DNA of 64,000 nt from Poriferisodalis sp965221195 (GTDB lineage: Bacteria > Actinomycetota > Acidimicrobiia > Acidimicrobiales > Poriferisodalaceae). The stretch lies in NCBI GenBank assembly GCA_965221195.1, contig OZ244864.1:1-64000 (forward strand), in the 5' to 3' direction. The position numbers and the translations under genes are program-made. A model generated the notes under the pieces. It ran no database searches and was not told the origin of the DNA. It saw only the letters and a list, made by a program, of their open reading frames with translations. Every line of letters starts with the position of its first letter. Positions within the stretch are counted from its first letter, which is position 1. This document shows positions 42,638 to 51,488 of the stretch, piece by piece.

Positions 42638-44068
42638 TCAGGTACCAAACGAGCGCTGGAGTTCGTCCAAAAAGAACTGACGGTAGCCAGCAGGTGCATG
42701 TTGGATGTTTCCCAGGGAATCCACGGAAATCGAATGCAGCCGCACATCGAGACCGCTGCGCTCAAAGAACACAATGGAGACATCCTCCGGCGAGAGACCG
42801 CCTCGCTTGTCTCGCACAGCCATGCGAACACGGTCAATGATGAAGTCGCTGTGAGTCTCAACGACGATCTGTTTGCGGTAGCGGCCTCGCTTCGGCTCTG
42901 CGAGGTCGCAGAGCAATGAGCCGAGCGATGCCTGCGCCACGGGATGCAGATGAACCTCAGGCTGCTGCAAGAGCGCAGTCTGCGGACCGTCAGGCCTCAA
43001 CAGTTCGGTGATAACAGGGAGCACTTGACTGATGCCGTATCCCACATCAACGAGGTTTCTGTAGGGACCTTTTCTGCCGTCGCCGAACTTCCGCACTTGG
43101 ATCTGGAAGGGCGCAGAATCGCTGCTGCCGTGGCGTCGGATCCTCAGTTCGTTGAAGAGATCTGCCGAACTGCCGAACTGCTCGAGATGCGCCTTCAGAG
43201 CCGTCCATTTTTCAGGCGTTCGTCGTTCCATCTGCGCCAGGTAAGTAGGCACCGCGTCACCGAAGGAGTCAACGGATATGCGCACCGGGTCGTAGGTTCG
43301 CCGAGGCTGCGAGCGGACGGGGGCACTGGCGAATGGGCGCTGTTGCCCGGCGCTGCGAGCGGTCCTGCCGACACGCCGGAGCAGGGACAGTTCTGACTCA
43401 AGCCTGGCAACGGTCTCTTCGTCTATCTCTGGGGAGTCGCCTATGGGCTGGATGTCCCAACGGCCCGAGCGTCCGTCACGAAGCTCGAACCGAAGTCTCA
43501 TGCTCAACACATCTATGGGCACAAGAGGTTCCTGCGGCGCAGGCTGCACTGGCAGCAGCAACTGCGGGCTGCCAGCGAAGCGCCAAGCACCGTCAGGCGT
43601 GCCGATATCGAACGACTCTGGTTGATCGTTACGCGTCTGATGCTCAATCCAGAACGCCGGCTCATCGTCGGCGTCCCGATTGGCAGAGACTTCGACTCGT
43701 CGGCGCACCGGTACTGGTGCAGACCATTGCTCTGCGAACTCGGCTGTAAAACGGAGCGGACCGCTGACGCCACCGTTGCCTCGTCGTCTCGGTCTTTCGA
43801 CCTCAAAGCAAGATTCGAAAGTCGTTGCTCGGCTGCCTCGCGCGCCGCGGTGGTGGGCGATCTCTTCAAAGCTGCCCAAGTCGTAGGGATCTTCCTTGAA
43901 GTCGGGTACTTGTTCGCCGTAAGCCACGTCCCACATTGCACGAACCATGGCCATGAGAGAGGTCTTGCCGCTGCTGTTTTCGCCGACTAGCAGCGTCAAC
44001 GGCGCAAGGCGCGCTGTCTGAGCCTCGTCACCGAAACAGCGAAAGTTGCGCAGGGTGATCGATCTCAT
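42638..44068 (-). CDS. DUF3696-like SMC/OLD-type AAA ATPase
   Basis: 476 residues. N-terminal SITLRNFRCF and Walker A LVGENSSGKTSLMAMVRAMWD; C-terminal LVDVGYGISQVLPVITELL (signature-like), ALLQQPEVHLHPVAQASLGSLL (Walker B) and KQIVVETHSDFIIDRVRMAV (D/H-loop). The end HAPAGYRQFFLDELQRSF fits DUF3696. Such ATPases act as sensors in OLD, Septu and PARIS type defence. It is flanked by an HNH gene upstream and a PIN gene downstream on the same strand. Confidence 0.88.
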   Translation of the reverse strand: MRSITLRNFRCFGDEAQTARLAPLTLLVGENSSGKTSLMAMVRAMWDVAYGEQVPDFKEDPYDLGSFEEIAHHRGARGSRATTFESCFEVERPRRRGNGGVSGPLRFTAEFAEQWSAPVPVRRRVEVSANRDADDEPAFWIEHQTRNDQPESFDIGTPDGAWRFAGSPQLLLPVQPAPQEPLVPIDVLSMRLRFELRDGRSGRWDIQPIGDSPEIDEETVARLESELSLLRRVGRTARSAGQQRPFASAPVRSQPRRTYDPVRISVDSFGDAVPTYLAQMERRTPEKWTALKAHLEQFGSSADLFNELRIRRHGSSDSAPFQIQVRKFGDGRKGPYRNLVDVGYGISQVLPVITELLRPDGPQTALLQQPEVHLHPVAQASLGSLLCDLAEPKRGRYRKQIVVETHSDFIIDRVRMAVRDKRGGLSPEDVSIVFFERSGLDVRLHSISVDSLGNIQHAPAGYRQFFLDELQRSFGT

Positions 44069-44177
44069 TGCTCACTCATGTTCGCTGTCGACTGCGCTGT
44101 TCACTGCCGAGATCCTACGACTCAAGGGGGGCAACGAGAGCACTCGGCGCGGGGCGTGCGGCGGTGTAGCCAGCACA

Positions 44178-45323
44178 TCAGCGCTGCAGCATTTTAAGCA
44201 CTGTGAGCTTGCTGTTGTCTCCGAGTGGCTGGATGCCTTGGTCATTGTCCCAGACACCGGTCGATGCGTCAAGTACGGCGTATATCCGGTGCGCCACTTG
44301 CAGAACACTGTCGATGCCTGTCGGCCAGTTGTGATCTCTTGCACATGCTTGGAACTCTTCGGAATTGGAGTGGATATGGCGCACCCACCGCTCTAGTGCT
44401 GCCGGTGCTAGCAGCGAGTCAGATTTCTTGCTGTTGACGCTCCGCGTCGTCATGACAAAATTCTCAATCTGTGAGAGACGAACCCGCGACCACGGCATGA
44501 CATGATCTAAAGAGCCACCAGCAGCAGATATTGGTTTGTCTGTGAATATGCATTTACCACGCTGAATCTCGATGATGCGCTCACGCATTTTCTGAGGCGG
44601 CATGATCCTCTCGCGGCCGAACAAATGCGAATAAACGTCGTCAACCGGCAACTTGAGTTGCTCGTGGTTGATATTCACGACTGCCTGCGCAAACCTAAAC
44701 TCAACCAAAGGTCGAAGGATGCCGGCGAAACGCGTGAGACTTTCCACAACGCCTGGCAACAGTTTCAGCCCCGAGCGATCCAGAGTCATCTTGTACAAGA
44801 ATGGATCAGGACCGCCTGGCAACTGCTGAAGCCGGTGTACAGGGTTCTTGAGCAGGAATGCTCTAATGCGATCGAGCGCTTTCTTTAGTGCCTTGTTCCA
44901 TTCCAATTGCCACTCGCAGTTAGCGACTTGGTGCTTGACGATGTCCAGCGGCAGGCCTTGTAGGTCGACCCGCTGGCGATCTGCCAGCAGACATCGAAGC
45001 CTATGGATTTCCTGCATGACTACCGTGTCTGTGGCTTCCGAGCCATCGTTGCGCTTTTTGCGCACCGAACTCTGACGCAACACGACATCGCCATCGGGTC
45101 CCGCGTAAGGGCGTGCATGCTCCCAATGAATCTCGAGGTATCGCTCAGCTATCTGGGCGGAAGTGATGATTGGCGCCTCACCGTCAACTGTTGGGGCCAA
45201 GTCCAGCAACGCGAGAAGAAGTCCGAGTTTGTTCGTGCCTGTCATGGACGCACGGTCGAGCACCTCTAGAACGCCCTGAACCGGGTCCAGCCGCGCCGAC
45301 TGCTCAAGACCTTCGGAGGTCAC
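44178..45323 (-). CDS. HNH endonuclease-domain protein
   Basis: 381 residues. The N-terminal about 230 are helical and unrecognised. The HNH core is MRERIIEIQRGKCIFTDKPISAAGGSLDHVMPWSRVRLSQIENFVMTTRSVNSKKSD, with Asp-His in LDHVMPWS and Asn in RSVNSKKSD. The zinc-knuckle Cys pair is not complete: a single Cys in GKCIF, with no second CxxC visible. GTG start; the gap to the ATPase gene is 109 bases. Resembles the HNH partner logic of Septu (PtuB) but is much longer than PtuB. Confidence 0.8.
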   Translation of the reverse strand: MTSEGLEQSARLDPVQGVLEVLDRASMTGTNKLGLLLALLDLAPTVDGEAPIITSAQIAERYLEIHWEHARPYAGPDGDVVLRQSSVRKKRNDGSEATDTVVMQEIHRLRCLLADRQRVDLQGLPLDIVKHQVANCEWQLEWNKALKKALDRIRAFLLKNPVHRLQQLPGGPDPFLYKMTLDRSGLKLLPGVVESLTRFAGILRPLVEFRFAQAVVNINHEQLKLPVDDVYSHLFGRERIMPPQKMRERIIEIQRGKCIFTDKPISAAGGSLDHVMPWSRVRLSQIENFVMTTRSVNSKKSDSLLAPAALERWVRHIHSNSEEFQACARDHNWPTGIDSVLQVAHRIYAVLDASTGVWDNDQGIQPLGDNSKLTVLKMLQR

Positions 45324-45664
45324 TCAACCGACGGTAGCGCGGTGGTCGATTCACCGCAGGCACGACGCTGTCATCCACCCCGGCTGCATTGGAACTTGAC
45401 GACAGCGTTGTTGCCGCAGCTATCTCTGCGCGCTGGTCCTAACGGTGCTGCGTCGGACTCCGAACGCCCTCCCAGCGCCCAGGTGAGCCGCCCCCAAAGA
45501 ACGCTAATAGGACAGAATAGAACGCGAATAGAACAAACAACGCTGCTTCATCACTCGAAACCGCAGGTCAGAGCGTTGTTGCGAACATTTGTAGGTACCC
45601 CTAATAGAACACGAATAGAAATTGGGCAGAACAAACCGAGCATGATGGGCGATACTGGTATGCG
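45324..45664. other. Gene-free stretch holding the left 125-bp repeat
   Basis: It lies between the divergent starts of the HNH and HATPase genes. No gene is seen. Its centre is the left copy of the direct repeat (45496-45620); the rest is ordinary GC-rich spacer. Promoters for both neighbours presumably lie here. Confidence 0.6.
45496..45620. repeat. 125-bp direct repeat, left copy
   Basis: Matches 46683-46807 at all but four of 125 positions by eye. It contains short internal repeats of the type agaacgcgaatagaac, and an inverted repeat aacaacgct ... agcgttgtt (45537-45545 and 45572-45580) able to fold. The repeat is AT-richer than its surroundings. Confidence 0.9.
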
Positions 45665-46669
45665 ATGACACCCGCCGTGCTGGAACGGGCTCACGGCACG
45701 GCGCGGTGGGAACTCGAAGCATCGGGTCTTGGTTTCGAAGCCATAGACGAACACGAAGTGCAGCAGTTTCGAGACGACGCCATAGCCGCGGGACGTGCAG
45801 CGTTTGATGCGAACGCGCCCGTCGTGGATGTGCTGAGAGCACTCAACCTTATGGATAGCGACGGCATGCCGAACCGTGGCGCCATTGCTTTATTCGGCCA
45901 CACCGAAGCTCTTGGTGGCTCCTTCCCGTCGGTCGGCTGCAGGCTTGTGGCCGTAGACGGAACGGAACTCGGCGACGAGTTCCGTGACGATTCGCTCCTC
46001 AATGCCAACCTGTTCGCATCCTTGCGTCACTCGATGGCCTTCTGCAATGAGCACCTCCATCGTCGAGTCCGCGTCGGCAATGAACTTCAGGCCGGGACCG
46101 ATTCCGAGATCCCAGGCGCTGTGGTACGAGAAGCGCTGGCAAACGCGTTCTGTCACCGCGACTACACCGTAACCGGACTCGTCCAAGTGCATGTCTTCAG
46201 CGACCGACTCGAGGTGTACTCCCCTGGCCAATTGCACTTCGGACTCACGCTGGCAGATTTATACAAGCCACACACCTCGCACCCATGGAACCCGAACATG
46301 CTCGGCTGTCTCTACCGTCGAGGCATAGTTGAACAGCTTGGTTCTGGAACCCTGCGAATGGTGCGTTTGTGCGCTGAAGCAGGACTCGGTCGCCCTGTTT
46401 TTGCTGCCACAAACACGTCTGTGTCATGCAGCGTGCCAAGGCTAGGGCGCTGGCTGGCACCCGGCGGCACCGGCGTTACACCCAGCAGGCTGGAAAACGC
46501 TGTTCTGGCAGTCCTGTCCAATGGTCCTACGGCGCGAGGAAGACTCGCTGACGATCTTGGGGTCAGCATTTCCGAAATTCGCGAAACACTCAGGCACCTT
46601 CGGGACCACGGTCTCATCCGCGTGGAGGGACACGGGCGTGGAGCTCGCTGGTGCTTGACGAAGAGCTAG
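45665..46669 (+). CDS. RecG-like HATPase_c_4 / winged-helix protein lacking an AlbA_2 domain
   Basis: 334 residues. ATP-binding signatures of the divergent HATPase are EIPGAVVREALANAFCHRDY (N box), FSDRLEVYSPGQL (G1) and RRGIVEQLGSGTLRMVRLCAEAGL (G2). A winged helix follows: NAVLAVLSNGPTARGRLADDLGVSISEIRETLRHLRDHGLIRVEG. Typical members start with an AlbA_2 domain of over 100 residues, which is missing; the protein begins near the middle linker. Flanked on both sides by the 125-bp repeat, which suggests it moved or was rearranged as a unit. Confidence 0.85.
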   Translation: MTPAVLERAHGTARWELEASGLGFEAIDEHEVQQFRDDAIAAGRAAFDANAPVVDVLRALNLMDSDGMPNRGAIALFGHTEALGGSFPSVGCRLVAVDGTELGDEFRDDSLLNANLFASLRHSMAFCNEHLHRRVRVGNELQAGTDSEIPGAVVREALANAFCHRDYTVTGLVQVHVFSDRLEVYSPGQLHFGLTLADLYKPHTSHPWNPNMLGCLYRRGIVEQLGSGTLRMVRLCAEAGLGRPVFAATNTSVSCSVPRLGRWLAPGGTGVTPSRLENAVLAVLSNGPTARGRLADDLGVSISEIRETLRHLRDHGLIRVEGHGRGARWCLTKS

Positions 46670-46682
46670 CCGGAACGCCCTA

Positions 46683-46807
46683 AAAGAACGCTAATGGAAC
46701 AGAATAGAACGCGAATAGAACAAACAACGCTGCTTCATCACGCGAAACCGCAGGTCAGAGCGTTGTTGCGAACACTTGTAGGTACCCCTAATAGAACACG
46801 AATAGAA
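46683..46807. repeat. 125-bp direct repeat, right copy
   Basis: Second copy, 1187 bp downstream of the first and in the same orientation. It starts 13 bases after the HATPase stop. Both copies keep the 9-bp inverted repeat and the internal aatagaac motifs. No transposase or integrase gene lies between or beside them. Confidence 0.9.
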
Positions 46808-46864
46808 TTTGGTGGGCAGGTGCGTACGGCGCAGACGCAGCCGTTGCGATTCCGCAACAGATCG

Positions 46865-47812
46865 CTATCGCGCCGGGTTGCGGAAAACCTGCTCTGCGTG
46901 CCAACTTCGGTATGGCTCGGCTACCTCGTCTTTGCCGTGGCGCGGAGGCAAAATTTCTCGGCCGGCGAGCGAGGTCACCATCGCCTCGGCTGCGCTGTCT
47001 CTGCCAATGAAGTGTGCGGACACCATCACCTCGCGCTCGGCAGTTAGGCCCAGCACACCACGGTCGAAGAGTTGGTGATGCATCGCGCACAGGCTCAAGC
47101 CGTTGGGGATCTCGTCGGGACCGTCCTCAGCCCACCATTTGATGTGAGCCGCCTCCAGCCCGACGGTGGTGCTGTCGAGCCGACCGTCAAAGCCGCACAT
47201 GGTGCATCGGTACTCGTAAGCACGCAGCACCTTTATGCGGAACTCGGGATCACGCCGACGTTCGGGAATCGGAAGTTCGCGAGTGCGCTGCTGGGCCAGC
47301 AGCGTCTCGATCCCGTCGATGTCCAAGCCGACGCTCGCGCAGATGATCGGGTGCAAGCTCTCGGGCCAGTTGGAGACCAGCAACAGCCGGACGGCTGCGA
47401 ACATTAACGCTGGATCGTCAAGCAGCGCCGAGGCGAAATCTGGTGTAAGAGAACCTACAGCCTCCATCTGGCGGAGCTTGCTATCACTGGGCTGTTCTGA
47501 CGAAATCGGCGCTGTAGAACTCACCGACCACAGGCCGTCATCGTTTTGGAGTCGCCAGAATGGCTGCTCAGGATGCTGAGTTCTGCGCTGTGGCCCGAAT
47601 TCGTCCAGCCAGTCGCGCAGTTTCGGACCTACGTGTTCGTAGGCCAGTCGCGAGGTGCGGTCGCTGTGCAGTTGGGCAATGGCGTGCAGCAGGAGGAGCG
47701 GTTTGTGAGGCGCCCGCTGGTCTCTCCGCTTCCACTGATTGATGCCAGCTAACCGCGCCAGCCAGTCTGTCGATTCCCCCGCGCCTTCAGCCGACAACCC
47801 CACGCCCACCAT
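46865..47812 (-). CDS. Sulfur-binding-domain HNH restriction endonuclease (SprMcrA/ScoMcrA-like)
   Basis: Such enzymes bind phosphorothioate-modified DNA and cut nearby. 315 residues. The N-terminal SBD has RRDQRAPHKPLLLLHAIAQL, LRDWLDEFGPQRRTQHPEQPFWRLQNDDGLWSV and ESLHPIICASVGLDI. The C-terminal HNH has YEYRCTMCGFDGR (CxxC), LEAAHIKWWAEDGPDEIPNGLSLCAMHHQLFDRGVLGL. I chose the ATG at 47812, just clear of the SNF2 gene; a longer frame to 47875 would overlap its end. Last gene of the phosphorothioation operon. Confidence 0.85.
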   Translation of the reverse strand: MVGVGLSAEGAGESTDWLARLAGINQWKRRDQRAPHKPLLLLHAIAQLHSDRTSRLAYEHVGPKLRDWLDEFGPQRRTQHPEQPFWRLQNDDGLWSVSSTAPISSEQPSDSKLRQMEAVGSLTPDFASALLDDPALMFAAVRLLLVSNWPESLHPIICASVGLDIDGIETLLAQQRTRELPIPERRRDPEFRIKVLRAYEYRCTMCGFDGRLDSTTVGLEAAHIKWWAEDGPDEIPNGLSLCAMHHQLFDRGVLGLTAEREVMVSAHFIGRDSAAEAMVTSLAGREILPPRHGKDEVAEPYRSWHAEQVFRNPAR

Positions 47813-47852
47813 CGTATGTCGGCAAGCTCCACCGACAATCGCGCACGGGTAA

Positions 47853-49493
47853 TCATCCGAGCAGTTCTTCAGCAATCTGCCTGTCGTACCGCAATCTGTC
47901 TATCAGCTCGTCGAACGTCAGCGACTTGCGATCCAGCATCGGCTGTAGCCGATCCTCCACAGCGTTGACACATGTGAGGTAATGCACATCAACTGGTTGC
48001 GTCTGACCGATCCGAACTACACGGTCTACGGCTTGTGCATTGGCCGACGGATTCCACCACCGATTGATGAACACAACCTGCGTTGCTTCGGTAAGCGTAA
48101 GCCCCTCACCGCCGACACGCGTTGATGCGGCCAGTACTGCACACTCCGGGTCGTGTTTGAACTTCGCGACGGCGCGCTCGCGCGCTCCCAGAGATTGCTC
48201 GCCTATCAAGACTTGGCAGCCAATTCCGTCTCGTCGTAGTCGTTCGTTGAATTTTCTCAACGGTTCAATGGTGTATGAAAACACTACGGTTTTGCGATCT
48301 TCCGCAGCAGCCGCCCTAACTAAATCGCTAGCGCGGTCAAGCTTCGCACTGTCACCCGAGACAGTGTCAAGGTCGCAGATTGCGCGCAAACTGTTAAATA
48401 GCTTGAGACGTCCGCCCGGGCTATACGAAGATGATCTCCGAAGAGCCTCTCGGTAAGCAACGCGCTGCGCAGGCAGTAAATCACACTCGACAGTGCGCTC
48501 ACGAGCGGTCGGCAACTCAGGAAGCACCGACTCTTTGATACGCCGTAGCAAAAACGGGCGAACCCGACTTCGCAGGATGTCGAGGCCGAGTCGGTCATCG
48601 TCAACTGAGTAGCGCCGAGGCTCAAGCAGCGACAGCAGACAAGCTAAGTCGGCAGCATCCCGTTCTACCGGTGTACCGGTGAGCAACCAAAGCTGATCCG
48701 AATCAACTCGTCGGATTGCTTGACTGACCTGAGATTCGGCATTGCGCAGTCTATGCGCTTCATCTGCGACGATCAGTTCAGGCGGATCCCGTTCGAGATA
48801 TTGCGATAAGTCGCGCATTTCTTCATAGCTAGCAAGAATAACGTGAGATCTCGTCAAAATGCCTCGCCAAGATAAATCTGTGAAACCACGATCACGAATG
48901 CCCGACTCTTCGGCCGTCAATTCCGGTGCCCACTTACCCAATTCTGTCTTCCAATTGACAAGCAGTGTACGGGGTGCGACAACCAGGCACGACCGAAGAC
49001 GATCAAATCGATATAAACGTCGAAGGGCGGCAATGACTTGGACGGTCTTACCAAGGCCCATGTCGTCAGCTAGTACCGCGCGTTCATTTCGGAGTAGAAA
49101 AGCAACTCCTTGTCGTTGAAAACGATACAGACGGTCTTGAACATGATGCGGCAACAACAGAGGCAGTACTGGCGCAAGCGATTTATAATGATCTCGCTCA
49201 CATCCCGGCTGAGGGTTAAAGTGCCAAGATACCTCTGTTTTTTGGTTTCTCCCAAAATGACGAGCTAGAGCAGCGTCATTCTGTAGAAGCCATTGCGCCG
49301 CGGTTTTCAGCCTACGCTCGCCTACAGTGGACGCTATTGTCTCGCCCATTTTTGTCACCGCTCGCAAAGCGAACACAGACTGCTTTTCGTTCGCCATGAG
49401 CGTCGCAACTAGCGTTACCTTAGCAGACGATAAGAAGAAATCAGCAGCGACTGTCTTAATTTGTGCGGACAAGTCCAATAAGCCTCTAGACAA
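47853..49493 (-). CDS. SNF2-family DNA-dependent ATPase
   Basis: 546 residues. Motif I DDMGLGKTVQVIAALRRL near residue 145, Ia VVAPRTLLVNW, motif II VADEAHRLRN near 242, motif III LLTGTPVERD, motif V VGGEGLTLTEATQVVFINRWWNPSANAQAVDRVVRIGQTQPV. No nuclease domain is seen; the N-terminal about 110 residues are unrecognised. TTG start; no better start upstream. Probably a DNA translocase serving the nucleases of this operon. AT-richer than the sspABCD part. Confidence 0.88.
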   Translation of the reverse strand: MSRGLLDLSAQIKTVAADFFLSSAKVTLVATLMANEKQSVFALRAVTKMGETIASTVGERRLKTAAQWLLQNDAALARHFGRNQKTEVSWHFNPQPGCERDHYKSLAPVLPLLLPHHVQDRLYRFQRQGVAFLLRNERAVLADDMGLGKTVQVIAALRRLYRFDRLRSCLVVAPRTLLVNWKTELGKWAPELTAEESGIRDRGFTDLSWRGILTRSHVILASYEEMRDLSQYLERDPPELIVADEAHRLRNAESQVSQAIRRVDSDQLWLLTGTPVERDAADLACLLSLLEPRRYSVDDDRLGLDILRSRVRPFLLRRIKESVLPELPTARERTVECDLLPAQRVAYREALRRSSSYSPGGRLKLFNSLRAICDLDTVSGDSAKLDRASDLVRAAAAEDRKTVVFSYTIEPLRKFNERLRRDGIGCQVLIGEQSLGARERAVAKFKHDPECAVLAASTRVGGEGLTLTEATQVVFINRWWNPSANAQAVDRVVRIGQTQPVDVHYLTCVNAVEDRLQPMLDRKSLTFDELIDRLRYDRQIAEELLG

Positions 49494-49567
49494 AACAATA
49501 GCAAGATGTTGAGAGGAAACAAACTAGCTTGATTCGGAACTTGAAATCTCTGACTAAGGCAGATTGC

Positions 49568-50968
49568 TCAGACGCGTACACCCGATTCAATCTGGTGCCA
49601 CATGGAATCGACTTCTTGAAACGCGTCAAGTGGCAGCAACTCACGCCAAACCGATCGCAAACCCAACCGGCCCGTCAGTTCATCTTCCGACAATTGGTCT
49701 AGACCAAGCTGCCAACGTACAATCCGACGCGCCACGCGCAAACGTAGCTTACGGTCCTCATTTGCGATCCTCCAGTCGTCGTTCTCAGTGCGTAAAAGCA
49801 GTAGATGCCTCCACGGTGGTTGATGCGCTGACCAATCCACCATCGTCAGAGGATGCAACGCACGAGCGGCGGCGGTGATGTCTAGATCACTGGCATCACG
49901 GGGTCGACGGCTGAGTTCTTCGTCAAGCAGTTCTCGCGCCAGTTCTACAAGTAGTTCTTGAACGATAGGCCAGAACAACACGTTGTCCTCAGCGTCGTCT
50001 ACAGAATCAGCATTGTGATCTCGCATGTTAGAGGGGTCTTCACGCAACACTGGCAAAGCGAGGATTAAGCTATCCCAGCAGCGGAATAATTCATCAGTCA
50101 GAGCATCGATCTCTTCTTCCTCAGGCCGAAACCTAATGTACTCAGTCAATCGTTCGTTGGTAACTCCCCACCCGCGATTACGGCGTTGAGGTGTCATAAG
50201 AAATTGTCCGTTCAGTTTATAAAGCATTTCCAAACTAGTCCAATGACTTGATCCGGGTGACACATTTGATCCCGGTTGCATCTTGACACGGCTTGATTCG
50301 AACTGATTGCTGCCGGAACGAAAGAACTCATGCTCAGTGACTAATCTTCGAGTGGCGATCGCAATCGTGTCATCTTCGTCCATAATTACATTTTCAAATT
50401 TCGACATGGACTTCGCATACCGATTGAGGTGACCAAAAAGTCGTCGATAACGAACAATAAACTCATCAGTATCCTCAAGCATGCGTGGCATGACTATAAT
50501 TACGGATACCTCCTCGTTTTTGAACCCAGACGGTTCAACATACTCCGAGTCGCCTTCGACCAACGAACGAATCGCTGCCAAACGATGCTGTCCATCTAAC
50601 GCGTAATAGATCTGCTCGCCATTAAACGTCAGAACTCCAAAGGCTTCAGATAACTTACGATCTCCGCTAAGGATCTTGAATTCTGGTATCTCTTCAATGC
50701 TGACGGGATACCATTGAGGCTCGCCCTCTATCGCAGCAACGACGAGAGAGTTGAAGAATCGGTCCTCATGATTCGCCAGATAACTTGCGATCTGACCGTG
50801 TGCTCGCGATCGATTGAGTTGGCGTTGAATGGCATCAGAGAGGAGATTCGGTCCGTGAATCTCCTCTGCGAACTTGACGTTTTCCGCCAGTTCGCGCATT
50901 GTCATGCGAACCATGAAGTAGTCCCAACGACCCATCTTGGCACGAATAGCCGGATATATCTGTGTCAT
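49568..50968 (-). CDS. DndB/DGQHR-domain protein
   Basis: 466 residues. The defining motif IYYALDGQHRLAAIRSLVEGD lies near residue 120, with FKNEEVSVIIVM after it. DndB is the transcriptional regulator of Dnd phosphorothioation clusters, and DGQHR proteins are scattered in defence loci. Its presence in an Ssp-type locus is unusual. The codon use and base composition are clearly AT-richer than in the sspABC genes, suggesting a separate origin. ATG start at 50968, with a GGAGCAA just upstream. Confidence 0.82.
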   Translation of the reverse strand: MTQIYPAIRAKMGRWDYFMVRMTMRELAENVKFAEEIHGPNLLSDAIQRQLNRSRAHGQIASYLANHEDRFFNSLVVAAIEGEPQWYPVSIEEIPEFKILSGDRKLSEAFGVLTFNGEQIYYALDGQHRLAAIRSLVEGDSEYVEPSGFKNEEVSVIIVMPRMLEDTDEFIVRYRRLFGHLNRYAKSMSKFENVIMDEDDTIAIATRRLVTEHEFFRSGSNQFESSRVKMQPGSNVSPGSSHWTSLEMLYKLNGQFLMTPQRRNRGWGVTNERLTEYIRFRPEEEEIDALTDELFRCWDSLILALPVLREDPSNMRDHNADSVDDAEDNVLFWPIVQELLVELARELLDEELSRRPRDASDLDITAAARALHPLTMVDWSAHQPPWRHLLLLRTENDDWRIANEDRKLRLRVARRIVRWQLGLDQLSEDELTGRLGLRSVWRELLPLDAFQEVDSMWHQIESGVRV

Positions 50969-51010
50969 TCCAATTGCTCCTATTGATTGAAAATCATCAT
51001 TCTGGCGGCC

Positions 51011-51484
51011 CTAGATCCGCTGAGGGGGCCCCACACTTGCAACTAATGGTTGGCCACGGGGCGAATTTCGATTCGCTGGCGGTCTCAAAAGTTGAATGAG
51101 TTCTGTTTCAACAGATGTAGACCAGGCGGAACTTTGCTTACTGTGAATAGTTGGGACCACAGCAAAAACAAAATTCAAGTCGCCAAATATGGAATGACAC
51201 CGCCTAATCAGCGGATTACGAGAGACAGGTTGTGCGTGCTGCAAGAAACGGTGGCGAAGATTGTCAGAACGACCCACGTACATAGCATTCGCAAGCACAG
51301 CCGGCAGTTGGTATCGATTAGCAAGAGATTTGCTCGCGGTCGTCAAGAGATATACACCGGCCTGAGTGGGAACGCTGTCGCGATTGAGTTGATCAAGACG
51401 CACCTGTTGCCAGTGGACCTCTCGCAGCACCTCGGCTGCATGTTCCCACGCATCGCGCTCAAGTGACCATCCGTCGAATCTCAC
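51011..51484 (-). CDS. GIY-YIG nuclease-domain protein
   Basis: 157 residues. The GIY part is AGVYLLTTASKSLANRYQLPAVL and the YIG part AMYVGRSDNLRHRFLQHAQ with the conserved Arg; the metal-binding Glu is in STSVETELIQLLRPPANRN. The N-terminal about 40 residues (FDGWSLERDAWEHAAEVLREVHWQQV) may form a small accessory helix. Starts 4 bases after the HTH-protein stop, so it belongs to the operon. Confidence 0.8.
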   Translation of the reverse strand: MRFDGWSLERDAWEHAAEVLREVHWQQVRLDQLNRDSVPTQAGVYLLTTASKSLANRYQLPAVLANAMYVGRSDNLRHRFLQHAQPVSRNPLIRRCHSIFGDLNFVFAVVPTIHSKQSSAWSTSVETELIQLLRPPANRNSPRGQPLVASVGPPQRI

Positions 51485-51488
51485 TGTG

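Noticed and set aside
45496..46807. Composite transposon or insertion sequence
   Set aside because: Flanking repeats are direct and near-identical, but there is no transposase and no terminal inverted repeats of IS type; kept as an unexplained direct repeat.
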